In this document: positions 23,008 to 32,299 of the stretch, piece after piece
Layout of the letters: the number at the start of each line of letters is the position of its first letter
Position numbering within the stretch: position 1 is the first letter of the stretch
Origin: Cytophagales bacterium UBA2561
GTDB lineage: Bacteria; Bacteroidota; Bacteroidia; Cytophagales; Thermoflexibacteraceae
Assembly (NCBI GenBank): GCA_002340355.1
Contig: DDLX01000003.1
Location: forward strand, 1 to 43,507
Direction of reading: 5' to 3'
Length of the DNA: 43,507 bases
Notes under the pieces: model-generated
What the model was told of the DNA's origin: nothing
Database searches by the model: none
What the model saw: only the letters and a program-made list of their open reading frames with translations
Position numbers and translations under genes: made by a program

Positions 23008-26000
23008 ATGACTTCACATAAAATCCAGAATTTATTTTTTGTTTTCCTTTTTTTAGTGAATGGGCAACTCCTTTTCGGACAAAATGATTGGGAAAATCCA
23101 CAAATGATCACCCAAAATACCGAAAAACCCAGAGCCACTTTTATTCATCATCAGGATGGTTCGGATGCTCGGCGACTTGACCGCAAGACTTCGGTGTTTT
23201 ATCAGTCACTTAATGGTAATTGGAAATTTCATTATGCAAAAAATGTGGACTTGCGTCCGAAAAATTTTTATGCTGATACGTTTAATATTGAAAACTGGAA
23301 GGAAATCCCTGTACCTTCTAACTGGGAACTACATGGCTACGGAACTCCCGTTTATTATCATGCCAAATATCCATTTAAAGCCAATCCACCTCAAATTCCA
23401 ACTGAAAAAAATGAAGTGGGTTCGTATCGAAGGACGTTTATGATTCCTGAAAAATGGAAGGGACGGCGGACTTTTATTCATTTCGGAGCAGTGAGTTCAG
23501 CAATGTATCTTTGGGTAAATGGACAAAAAGTAGGATATAGTCAAGGCAGTAAAACACCAGCCGAATTTGAAATTACAAAATATTTACGTACTGACAATCA
23601 ATTAAATACGCTTTCTGTACAGGTATTTAAGTATTCGGATGGAAGTTATTTGGAGAGTCAAGATTCTTGGAAACTAGGTGGAATCGAACGAGATGTGTAT
23701 TTGTTTTCGTCTCCACAAGTTCGGATTCGGGATTTTTATGCAAATACCGAAATCGAAGCTCGCCGACCTAATGGCATTTTAAACTTAAATGTCAAGATTG
23801 AGGATAATACTCAAAAAGGAGGGAATTATACGATTAAAGCATTAATTTATGATAAAAAGAATAATCGGATTGATGAATTTGAAAAATCATCCTTAATTCA
23901 TCCTGACAAAGAGACCCGATTTGTTCTCCGAAAATATACGCCTAATATAAAATATTGGTCAGCCGAAAACCCGAATTTGTACAAACTGGTCATTTTATTA
24001 AAACAAGGAAATACTATCATAGATGCCGTAGGTTGTCGGATTGGATATCGAAGTATCTCAATTAGTGCAAATGAACTAGTGGTTAATCAAAGACGCGTCC
24101 TTTTACGAGGAGTTAATCGGCATGAACATCATCCCAAAACGGGGCATATTATTTCGGAAGAAGATATGATTCAAGATATTAAATTAATGAAGCAAAATCA
24201 TATTAATGCCGTCCGAACTTCGCATTATCCAAATGATCCACGCTGGTATGAACTCTGTGATAAATATGGACTTTATGTCATTGATGAAGCCAATATTGAG
24301 TCGCATGGAATGGGTTTAGAACCTAATCAAACATTAGCTAATCAGTCAGATTGGAAAGCTGCTCACTTTGACCGTATAGAGCGGATGATGGAACGAGATA
24401 AAAATCATCCTTCTGTAATTTTATGGTCATTAGGTAATGAAGCTGGATTTGGAAAAACCTTTGAGGAAGCCTATCAAAAAATTAGACGAAACCCATATAA
24501 TCGGTTGATAATGTATTCGCAAGCAAGCAAAACACGTTTTACGGACGTAGTGGCTCCGAGTCACCCAACTATGAACTATTTAGAAGATTTTTTCCGTAAT
24601 CATAATCGTCTTTTGATCGTTTCGGACTTCAATTCAGCAATGGGAACGGGACTTGGGGGATTGGCGGAAATGTGGCAGTTTTGTGAAACTAAACGTAATT
24701 TTGGAGGTGGTTTTATTTCTGACTGGGCAGATAGAGGACTTTGGGCGAAAGATAAATTTGACAAAGATTATTTTGCCTATGGTCGTGATTTTGAGGAAGA
24801 TTCAACTTCAATGAATGAGAGTTGGGGAATTAATGGTTTGGTGTCCCCTGACCGAAAGCCACATCAACATATTTATGAAGTTCGAAAAATTTTCCAACCT
24901 ATTGATTTTGAATTAATTGATCCTGTTCGTGGGATTATTAAAATCAAAAATAAGTTTCAATTAGATGATTTGAGTCAGTATAAATTAACGTGGAATATTC
25001 TGGAAAATGGCAAACCAATGGCGGGAGCATATTCCTACAATGATGCTCGAACAACTACCATTTTGGCGGGAACATCCAAAGAGATTGCCTTGAGACGATA
25101 TACTGAGTATTTTGATCCTCAACCCAATAAAGAATATTTTTTGAATGTCCAATTTGAAGTTCTAAAACCAAATGACTTTTTCCCATATAAGTCCGTAATT
25201 GCTGAAGCTCAATTCAAAATTCCAAATAATCGAATTGAACGAAAATTGATTAAGTCTGAAACCATGTCTGCTATTTCAATGCGAGATTTAGCCCAAAAAA
25301 TTACAGTTTCAGGTGAAAATATGACATTAGAATTAGATAAAAAAACAGGAAATATTACATCTTTAAAAGTCCAAAATCAAGAATTTTTAGTTGATGAGAC
25401 TCAACTTAATTTTTGGAGACCTCCAACTAATAATGACCAAAATGATATGAATGGTGTACATCGTTGGCGACAATTTGGATTAGATTATTTAAAACCTCAA
25501 GTGACCGAAATTGAAGTAGAAAAAATCAGCTCAAGTGTTGGACGAATTACGGTGACGGGTGAAATTATTGGACGAAAAAATAGAACCGTCTTCGAGTATC
25601 AGCAAACTTATACGATTTATGGAAGTGGGGATATTTTATTAGATACGCAAGTTCTACCAAGTGAAGATGTCCAAACTTTACCTAAGATTGGGTATCAATT
25701 AAAACTCCCAGAAACCTTCCAAAATTTAGAGTGGTATGGTTTAGGAGAACATGCCACATATTCCGATAGAAAGGTTTCGGCAAAAGTAGCTCATTACACA
25801 AAAAAAATTACTGATTTATCTGAAAATCAAATTATTCCACAAGAAAATGGAAATCGCTCTGAAGTTCGATGGGCAGTTACTTCAGGTAATGGATTTGGGC
25901 TTTTTGTACAAGGTGAGGGCTTCCCCTTGAATGTTTCAGCACATCCTTATAATCCTCGTCAAATTGCGAAAGCTATTCATGCTAACGAGTTGATACGACA

Positions 26001-26952
26001 AAATACGATGACGTTAAATCTTGATTATCAAATAAATGGTTTGGGTTCGGCATCCGAAGGAGTAGGCTATCGTTCAGATCACATCTTGAAAGCTCAACCA
26101 ACCCATTTCTTATTACGAATTAAACCTTTTAAAATTGAACTTCCCAATAAAAAAACAGGCTTCAAAGGAACGAGCCCACAAGAGTTTGCGGATACAAGAA
26201 TTGAAAATTTCCCCACTGAATTTTTACCTATGCCATATGTTAAAACAAATAGAAAAATATTCAATAAAGAAATGAATATTACATTACATTGTGATGATCC
26301 TGATGCTGAAATTCGTTATACTTTGAATGGGAAAGAGCCTACTAAAAAAGCCAAATTATTTGATGGAAATCCAATTTTATTGACAGAAACAACCACATTG
26401 AGAATGCGGGCTTTCAAGAAAAAAGCCATTGGTAGTTATATTGTAGTTAAAAAATTTCATTTTATTAATGCTAAACAAATTGATTATAAGAATTACCCTG
26501 ATTTGCCTTATGACGGTAATGCTGATTTTGTATTAATGGATGGGAAATTTGGAAACCCGACTGATTTACGAGATGGCTGGCAGGGGTTTTCTTCTAAAAA
26601 TGTGGAAGTTACGATAAAATTGGTGAAAGGAGGAACATTGAAAAAGATGCGATGTCGTTTTTTAGTGAATCAAAAATTAAAAGCTTTTGCACCAACAAAA
26701 TTAATAATGGAGGTTTCTGAAGATGGAAAAACTTTTGAAAAAGTCTATGATTATGCTAATGATGAACCTCAAAAATTGACTGAGGCAATTTCTATCAAAG
26801 AATTTACTGAAGAAATTGATGTAAAATCACGGAATGTAAAGTATATTCGTTTGAAAGCTGAACAACTTGGGAAGTGTCCTTCAGAACATCCAAAGGCAGG
26901 TGAACGAACATGGTTATTTTTGGATGAGATCATTGTAGTTCAGGAAAATTAA
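23008..26952 (+). CDS. Secreted GH2 beta-galactosidase-like enzyme with altered active site
   Basis: 1314 residues with a signal peptide ending near LLFGQ. Domains: sugar-binding jelly roll (about 50-230), Ig-like (235-340), TIM barrel (345-640), beta-galactosidase small-chain domain (770-1045), CHB_HEX-type domain (about 1080-1155) and an F5/8-type C-terminal domain (1165-1314). RGVNRHEHHP, VRTSHYPNDP and the acid/base Glu478 in LGNEAG are kept. At the nucleophile site the usual CEYAHAMGN reads SDFNSAMGT, so the catalytic Glu is Asp540 and the sugar-contacting His is Ser543; the usual FxWDW reads FISDW, replacing the substrate-contacting Trp with Ser571. It may act on another linkage, work slowly, or bind without cleaving. 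It stands alone; no SusC/SusD genes are nearby. Confidence 0.88.
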   Translation: MTSHKIQNLFFVFLFLVNGQLLFGQNDWENPQMITQNTEKPRATFIHHQDGSDARRLDRKTSVFYQSLNGNWKFHYAKNVDLRPKNFYADTFNIENWKEIPVPSNWELHGYGTPVYYHAKYPFKANPPQIPTEKNEVGSYRRTFMIPEKWKGRRTFIHFGAVSSAMYLWVNGQKVGYSQGSKTPAEFEITKYLRTDNQLNTLSVQVFKYSDGSYLESQDSWKLGGIERDVYLFSSPQVRIRDFYANTEIEARRPNGILNLNVKIEDNTQKGGNYTIKALIYDKKNNRIDEFEKSSLIHPDKETRFVLRKYTPNIKYWSAENPNLYKLVILLKQGNTIIDAVGCRIGYRSISISANELVVNQRRVLLRGVNRHEHHPKTGHIISEEDMIQDIKLMKQNHINAVRTSHYPNDPRWYELCDKYGLYVIDEANIESHGMGLEPNQTLANQSDWKAAHFDRIERMMERDKNHPSVILWSLGNEAGFGKTFEEAYQKIRRNPYNRLIMYSQASKTRFTDVVAPSHPTMNYLEDFFRNHNRLLIVSDFNSAMGTGLGGLAEMWQFCETKRNFGGGFISDWADRGLWAKDKFDKDYFAYGRDFEEDSTSMNESWGINGLVSPDRKPHQHIYEVRKIFQPIDFELIDPVRGIIKIKNKFQLDDLSQYKLTWNILENGKPMAGAYSYNDARTTTILAGTSKEIALRRYTEYFDPQPNKEYFLNVQFEVLKPNDFFPYKSVIAEAQFKIPNNRIERKLIKSETMSAISMRDLAQKITVSGENMTLELDKKTGNITSLKVQNQEFLVDETQLNFWRPPTNNDQNDMNGVHRWRQFGLDYLKPQVTEIEVEKISSSVGRITVTGEIIGRKNRTVFEYQQTYTIYGSGDILLDTQVLPSEDVQTLPKIGYQLKLPETFQNLEWYGLGEHATYSDRKVSAKVAHYTKKITDLSENQIIPQENGNRSEVRWAVTSGNGFGLFVQGEGFPLNVSAHPYNPRQIAKAIHANELIRQNTMTLNLDYQINGLGSASEGVGYRSDHILKAQPTHFLLRIKPFKIELPNKKTGFKGTSPQEFADTRIENFPTEFLPMPYVKTNRKIFNKEMNITLHCDDPDAEIRYTLNGKEPTKKAKLFDGNPILLTETTTLRMRAFKKKAIGSYIVVKKFHFINAKQIDYKNYPDLPYDGNADFVLMDGKFGNPTDLRDGWQGFSSKNVEVTIKLVKGGTLKKMRCRFLVNQKLKAFAPTKLIMEVSEDGKTFEKVYDYANDEPQKLTEAISIKEFTEEIDVKSRNVKYIRLKAEQLGKCPSEHPKAGERTWLFLDEIIVVQEN

Positions 26953-27359
26953 GCTTCTGTTGGATTACTTTATTTAAATATAAATAATTGAATATTAATA
27001 TATTATGAAAAATAAAATAAAATAATCCTACTATAGTTAAACTCTTCTTTGAATAGAAAAAAAAGAAGAAATAAACAGAAGAATAGTGCAATTTCTGGTA
27101 GTTTTGTATCCTTAAAAAAGGTGTGAAGATTTTTTTAACTTTACAAAAGCAACAAAACAAGGACCGAAAAAATGTGATTTTTCAAGTAGAATTCTTAATT
27201 TTAGAAGTTGCTTTAGAGTCTATTAACAAAAACAACACCAACACCATACAGGAAACAAACAACAAAACTCATGACCAAACAAATACCAGAAATAAACCAT
27301 CATTTTCAACAATTATTCCCAACCAAACACCCAAATAACTAACAGAAATTCAGGATAAT
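26953..27359. other. AT-rich intergenic stretch
   Basis: 407 bp between the GH2 and sensor genes. A 71-codon frame at 27123-27338 is Asn/Thr/Lys-rich with no recognisable pattern, and I treat it as chance. No convincing promoter pair, hairpin or RNA gene was found. Confidence 0.4.
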
Positions 27360-30300
27360 ATGAAATTAGTGGTGAAACTGATTATACTGCTTTTGGGGAT
27401 AAGTTTGGGGCATATTTACCTTGTGCAAGCTCAATCTATTAAGTTTGAAAATGTACTAACGGGTAAAGGGTTAACACGAAATGTACATTGCATTACTCAA
27501 ACGCAGGATGGATTTTTGTGGTTTGGTACAGAAGCGGGTCTATTGAAGTATGATGGGTATGAATATGAAATTTTCAAGTATTTGCCTCATGATACTTTGT
27601 CATTGGGGAATTCGATGATTACCCGTATTTTTGAAGATAAAAATGGAACACTTTGGATAGGTACTCGTCAGGGAATCAATCGATTAGAAAAAAGTACAGA
27701 AACATTTAAGCGGTTTCAAGAAGTTGAATATGTCAATTGTATTTATGAAACGCGTAAGGGGAAATTTCTAATTGGAACAAATCAAGGATTATTATTCTTT
27801 GACCGTAAAACTGAACAAATTACACATCATTATAACAAATCTAAAGGACTGAGTGACAATGTAATTACGAGTATTTTAGAGGATATTCAGGGAAAATTAT
27901 GGATTGGAACAGAAGAGGGTTTAAATAAATTAGATATCGAATCTGGTGAGGTAACTGTTTTTCGACATCGATATAATGAAGAAAAGTCATTGAGTAGCGA
28001 TCGTGTAACGGCTATCTTTGCAGATAAATGGGGAACACTTTGGGTAGGAACTCAACAAGGACTTAATCGGTTTGACCCACATACTCGGACATTTACTACT
28101 TTTCGACATGATATTAACAATACGACATCTCTCAGTAATGATGAAATTACATATTTACTAGAAGACACACATGGAAGTCTTTGGATTGCAACCCGTTATG
28201 GGCTAAATCATTTTAATCCAATTGAAGAAAATTTTACGCAATATTTTCCAAAAATCGAGACCACAAGGAATAGTTTAGATAAAGCCAATATCACCGAATT
28301 GTATGAAGATAGATCAGGGGTTATCTGGTTAGCCACCCGAAATAGAGGGGTACATAAGATGGTGAAAACGCGTAAATTTTATAATTATAAACATCGAGCA
28401 AAAGATCCTAATAGCTTGAGTGGCAATACTGTAAGAACAATTTATGAAGATGCGAATGGGAATGCTTGGTTTGGGATTTATAATGGTGGACTTTGTAAAT
28501 TGGATCGTCAAACGGGAAAATTCAAGACGTATTTTCCTTATCCTGATAGCGAAGAAAGTGAATTAAACTCTGTAACTTCTATTTTGGAAGAGACCCCCGG
28601 TGTATTTTGGATCGGAACATGGGGGGGAGGTATTCTTAAATTTAATGAAAAACAAGAACGTTTTTTTGAAGATCGTGAAACTTTCCCCTATGACTACGAA
28701 AATATGCAAAACAACCAAATTCAGTTTATCCGAAGAGATTCACAAAATCGATTTTGGGTTGGAACGGACTTGGGTTTGCAACTTTATGATCCAAAAACCC
28801 AAAAGCGTCAATTTTTTCAAAGCGAAATCGGTAAATCGAATTCATTGGCAAGTGGAGGACTCCAGCCACAAGGGTTTTATGAAGAACGAAATGGAATTTA
28901 TTGGTTCGGAAGTTGGGGAGGTTTAACACGTTATGATGAAAGTCAAAATAAATTTACTCGGTTTTCACAACTTCCTAATTATCCGATAATTACAATTAAA
29001 AATAAGGGGCGAGATAGCCTTTGTTTAGGAACTTATGATGGTGGAATTATCTTCTTGAACATTCGTAATCATAAATTTAAGACCTATACCGAAGCAGATG
29101 GTTTACCTGATAATACGGTTTATTCCATTTTAGAGGATGAAGAGCGTAATTTGTGGTTGAGTACCAATCATGGTTTATCTAAGTTTCATCCCAATTCAGG
29201 AACATTTACGAATTATTCGGCGACAGATGGCTTACAAGGCGATGAATTTTATTGGGGGTCGGGATTTCGAGGAAAATATGGGCGTATGTATTTTGGTGGC
29301 GTAAATGGTGTCACGGTTTTTGACCCTAAAAATATTCGAGATAATACCTACATCCCTCCAGTAGTTTTGACACATTTCAAGATTTTTTATGAGGATGTAT
29401 TAATTCAATCCTTAAAATCCCCTCTGAAAAAACACATTTCCTTAACTGATAAAATTGAATTAGAACATACCGATTATATTATTTCGTTCCGATTTTCGGC
29501 ATTGGATTTTACCGACCCCGAAAAGAATCAATATGCCTATAAATTAGAGGGTTTTGATGAAGACTGGATTCATACCGACTTCCGAAATCGTGAAATTACA
29601 TACATGAATTTGCCTGCTGACACTTATATTTTTCGGATAAAGGGAGCAAATAATGACGGAGTTTGGAATCACAAAGGACAAGCTATTAAACTCATAATCC
29701 ACCCACCAATTTGGATGGAACTTTGGTTCCAAATCGGATGTATTATTTTAGGTGCTGGAGTTGTTTTTTTGATATACAAAATTCGAGTACAAAATATTCA
29801 ACGCCAAAAAGCAATCCTTGAAAAATTAGTAGAAGAACGTACTGCTTCACTTCAAGAAGCTAACAAAAACCTTTCTAGTCAGAAAGAGGAAATGGCGGCA
29901 ATTAATGAAGATCTCAAACAACAAAAAGAAGAAATTGCGGCAATCAATGAAAATCTTTCTGAGAAAAGCCAAGAACTAGCGCAATCTAAGGCAGTTATTG
30001 AAAAGAAAAATGCTGATATTACTGCAAGTATCAACTATGCCCAACGTATCCAACAAACTTTACTGCCTCCATTTAATGAAATTAAAGCCGAACTGTCTGA
30101 CTTCTTCATTTTATTTCGACCAAGAGACGGAGTAAGTGGTGATTTTTATTGGTTTGATAGTAAGGATGATAAAATTATTGTCGCTGCAATTGATTGTACA
30201 GGACATGGAGTTCCTGGAGCCATTATGAGTATGATTGGTATTGAACAATTAACCGAGATTGTTAACGTAAATGGTATTACAGAACCTGATGAAATTCTGA

Positions 30301-30770
30301 ATGCCTTACACTACGGGGTTCGAACCATTCTTCGACAAAAAGAAACAGGGAATCGAGATGGAATGGATATGGCACTTTGTGTTATTGACAAGGAACAAAA
30401 TCAATTATCTTTTTCGGGAGCTAAGAATCCATTGGTATATATCCAGAAAAATCAACTTTTCCGAATTCGTGGCGATAAACATCCTATTGGCGGTAAACAA
30501 GTCGAAAAACTCCGAAAGTTTACTAAACACATTATTGATATCTCTGAACCAACTACGATTTATTTATTTTCGGATGGTTATCAAGATCAATTCGGTGGGA
30601 GGAATGGTATGAAATTTATGAGTAAACGTTTCCGACAATTACTTTTCGAGATTCATTTACATCCACCCAAAGAACAACAACGTATTTTAGAAACCACCCT
30701 AGATGCATGGATGATGCACAAACACAAACAGTTAGATGATATCTTAGTGATGGGAGTTAAAATTTCATGA
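27360..30770 (+). CDS. Membrane sensor: Reg_prop beta-propellers, Y_Y_Y domain and SpoIIE/PP2C phosphatase
   Basis: 1136 residues. Signal peptide (to about QAQ25); about fourteen blades of the two-component-regulator propeller type (25-660) with recurring LWIGT, LWVGT and FDP motifs; a Y_Y_Y domain (690-780, YAYKLEGFDEDW); one membrane span (783-805); a long coiled coil (806-880, repeats of KEEMAAINEDLKQQ type); and a SpoIIE/RsbU-type PP2C phosphatase (909-1136) with RPRDGVSGDFYW, AIDCTGHGVPG and FSDGYQDQ. The periplasmic propellers would sense a ligand and the cytoplasmic phosphatase would act on an anti-sigma antagonist or similar Ser/Thr phosphoprotein. There is no kinase or DNA-binding domain. 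The hydrolase gene downstream overlaps it by 4 nt. Confidence 0.87.
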   Translation: MKLVVKLIILLLGISLGHIYLVQAQSIKFENVLTGKGLTRNVHCITQTQDGFLWFGTEAGLLKYDGYEYEIFKYLPHDTLSLGNSMITRIFEDKNGTLWIGTRQGINRLEKSTETFKRFQEVEYVNCIYETRKGKFLIGTNQGLLFFDRKTEQITHHYNKSKGLSDNVITSILEDIQGKLWIGTEEGLNKLDIESGEVTVFRHRYNEEKSLSSDRVTAIFADKWGTLWVGTQQGLNRFDPHTRTFTTFRHDINNTTSLSNDEITYLLEDTHGSLWIATRYGLNHFNPIEENFTQYFPKIETTRNSLDKANITELYEDRSGVIWLATRNRGVHKMVKTRKFYNYKHRAKDPNSLSGNTVRTIYEDANGNAWFGIYNGGLCKLDRQTGKFKTYFPYPDSEESELNSVTSILEETPGVFWIGTWGGGILKFNEKQERFFEDRETFPYDYENMQNNQIQFIRRDSQNRFWVGTDLGLQLYDPKTQKRQFFQSEIGKSNSLASGGLQPQGFYEERNGIYWFGSWGGLTRYDESQNKFTRFSQLPNYPIITIKNKGRDSLCLGTYDGGIIFLNIRNHKFKTYTEADGLPDNTVYSILEDEERNLWLSTNHGLSKFHPNSGTFTNYSATDGLQGDEFYWGSGFRGKYGRMYFGGVNGVTVFDPKNIRDNTYIPPVVLTHFKIFYEDVLIQSLKSPLKKHISLTDKIELEHTDYIISFRFSALDFTDPEKNQYAYKLEGFDEDWIHTDFRNREITYMNLPADTYIFRIKGANNDGVWNHKGQAIKLIIHPPIWMELWFQIGCIILGAGVVFLIYKIRVQNIQRQKAILEKLVEERTASLQEANKNLSSQKEEMAAINEDLKQQKEEIAAINENLSEKSQELAQSKAVIEKKNADITASINYAQRIQQTLLPPFNEIKAELSDFFILFRPRDGVSGDFYWFDSKDDKIIVAAIDCTGHGVPGAIMSMIGIEQLTEIVNVNGITEPDEILNALHYGVRTILRQKETGNRDGMDMALCVIDKEQNQLSFSGAKNPLVYIQKNQLFRIRGDKHPIGGKQVEKLRKFTKHIIDISEPTTIYLFSDGYQDQFGGRNGMKFMSKRFRQLLFEIHLHPPKEQQRILETTLDAWMMHKHKQLDDILVMGVKIS

Positions 30771-31546
30771 AGTATCAACTGAATTACGAAACCTATGGAA
30801 CAGGCGAAGCCATTTACTTGGCATTTCATGGGTTTGGACAAAGCAAAAGAGTATTTAGACCATTTCCTATGGTATTAGAGAATGTCAAAATTTATGCCTT
30901 TGACCTCTTTTTTCATGGGAGCGAATGGGAAATTTCTGAAGGAATTCCACATAATTTGACACCTGAAATATGGCATCAAATTCTAGAAAAATTCTTAATA
31001 GAACATCAAATCAAAAAATTTGGTTTAATCGGTTTTTCGATGGGTGGCAAAGTGGCTTTAACTACTGTGTTAGCGTTTCCAAACCAAATTGACGACCTTA
31101 TCTTAATTGCTCCAGACGGTATTCAACCTAATTTTTGGTATGAAACCGCTACTCGATTTTCTCCTTCTATTTTTCAAAAAATAATCAACCAAAAAGTTCC
31201 CGTATTTGAACAGGTAGTACATGGTTTTCAGAAGGTGGGTTTGTTGGAAAAGTCGTGGGTACGACTTTATGATTCCCAAACTCAAAACATAGCTTTGCGA
31301 GAACGAGTTTTCCGAACATGGATGGTTTATCGAAATTTTCGCCCTGATTTAGAAGAAGTTGGAAATTTACTAGTTCAAAATAAGAATCATATTCGTCTTT
31401 TTATTGGTAAATTTGATAAATTAATTACATTGTCGCAAATGAAAAAATTAACTCAATATTTAGAAGATTATGACCTTCAAGTTCTAGAATCTGGACATCA
31501 AGGAATGTTACAAGCAACTTTTCGAGCTTTAAAAGAAGACTTATGA
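30767..31546 (+). CDS. Alpha/beta-hydrolase
   Basis: 259 residues with the complete serine-hydrolase set: the oxyanion segment AFHGFGQS, nucleophile elbow GFSMGG, Asp in FIGKFDKLI and His in ESGHQGML. No signal peptide, so it is cytoplasmic. Its substrate is unknown; members include esterases and C-C hydrolases. It starts inside the stop of the phosphatase gene (ATGA), so its translation is coupled to the sensor, suggesting related function. A hairpin follows its stop. Confidence 0.82.
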   Translation: MKYQLNYETYGTGEAIYLAFHGFGQSKRVFRPFPMVLENVKIYAFDLFFHGSEWEISEGIPHNLTPEIWHQILEKFLIEHQIKKFGLIGFSMGGKVALTTVLAFPNQIDDLILIAPDGIQPNFWYETATRFSPSIFQKIINQKVPVFEQVVHGFQKVGLLEKSWVRLYDSQTQNIALRERVFRTWMVYRNFRPDLEEVGNLLVQNKNHIRLFIGKFDKLITLSQMKKLTQYLEDYDLQVLESGHQGMLQATFRALKEDL

Positions 31547-31554
31547 CATAAGTG

Positions 31555-31586
31555 TTCTGAGTCCTCAATGAAACGAAGACTCAGAA
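31555..31586. terminator. Terminator hairpin between hydrolase and repeat-protein genes
   Basis: Perfect 9-bp arms TTCTGAGTC and GACTCAGAA with a 14-nt loop, 9 nt past the hydrolase stop, between convergent genes. It lacks a long T-tract. Confidence 0.5.
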
Positions 31587-31595
31587 TCGTAAATA

Positions 31596-32063
31596 CTAAT
31601 CATCAAATAATAGTAAACATGCTGCGACAGCAATGTATTCTAAATTAAAACAATCATCACCATCGTCATTTGGGCGTAATTTCCCTACAGTTTCAAAGTC
31701 GTACTTTCCTGATTTCTTGTCAATCCATACCGTATTGATCCCACCACCATTTGGGCGTGCTTTCCCAATAGTCTCAAAGTCATATTTTCCTGATTTCTTG
31801 TCAATCCATATCGTATCAATTCCACCACCGTTTGGGCGCACTTTCCCTACAGTTTCAAAGTCGTATTTTCCTGATTTTTTGTCAATCCATACAATATCAA
31901 TTCCACCACCGTTTGGGCGTACTTTCCCTACAGTTTCAAAGTCGTATTTTCCTGATTTTTTGTCAATCCATATCGTATCAATTCCCCCACCATTTGGGCG
32001 TGCTTTCCCAATAGTCTCAAAATCGTACTTTCCTGATTTTTTATCAATCCATATCGTATTCAT
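31596..32063 (-). CDS. Protein of five near-identical 27-residue repeats
   Basis: 155 residues. Five tandem units of 27 residues, consensus TIWIDKKSGKYDFETVGK then RPNGGGID, followed by a short unique tail (CFNLEYIAVAACLLLFDD). Units come in two forms, ETIGKAR (units 1 and 4) and ETVGKVR or ETVGKLR (2, 3, 5). Each unit looks like one beta-hairpin plus a Gly-rich turn, so a solenoid or small propeller is plausible. There is no signal peptide, so the protein is probably cytoplasmic. I recognise no family. The opposite strand is also open across the repeats because the period is a multiple of three; the minus strand is preferred for its sensible protein composition and unique tail. Confidence 0.55.
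   Translation of the reverse strand: MNTIWIDKKSGKYDFETIGKARPNGGGIDTIWIDKKSGKYDFETVGKVRPNGGGIDIVWIDKKSGKYDFETVGKVRPNGGGIDTIWIDKKSGKYDFETIGKARPNGGGINTVWIDKKSGKYDFETVGKLRPNDDGDDCFNLEYIAVAACLLLFDD
31680..32063. repeat. Tandem 81-bp repeats (five units)
   Basis: The anchor CAATCC recurs at 31721, 31802, 31883, 31964 and 32045, exactly 81 bp apart. Units differ at only a few positions, so the array expanded recently or is homogenised. Confidence 0.85.
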
Positions 32064-32299
32064 AAGGATAGTTTTTTTAATTAAAAATTAATTATGCGTG
32101 AAAAAATGATATGCAATTTAACACTTTTTTATAATAAACTTTATTATGATTTATTTTAATGATCAAATTTTAGAATCAGAATCTCAAAGAACGAAACAGG
32201 CAACTTTTCGAGAATTAGGAAGGAAGTTATGAACAAGAAATTGAGAAATTCTTTCTTTTTTTGTAATTTTAAAGTCTCACAATTTAGAAATCAGATATT

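Noticed and set aside
27123..27338. 71-codon frame before the sensor gene
   Set aside because: Asn/Thr/Lys-rich with no recognisable pattern; treated as chance.
31680..32063. Possible CRISPR-like array
   Set aside because: Repeats are 81-bp direct, contiguous and in coding frame with no spacers; no cas genes are present.
31633..32091. Plus-strand open frame of 152 codons across the 81-bp repeats
   Set aside because: It is open only because the period is a multiple of three; its product (SYFPDFLSIH repeats with IPPPFGR) looks less protein-like and it has no unique end. The minus strand is preferred, though not proven.
32092..32100. A third TTATGCGTG resembling the MarR operator
   Set aside because: Only a 9-bp half match, no -7 box at the right distance, and not near a lipid gene; chance is likely.
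32146..32232. 28-codon frame ending QATFRELGRKL, similar to the hydrolase C-terminus (QATFRALKEDL)
   Set aside because: Too short and too weak a match to call a gene or a duplication with confidence; possibly a tiny relic.
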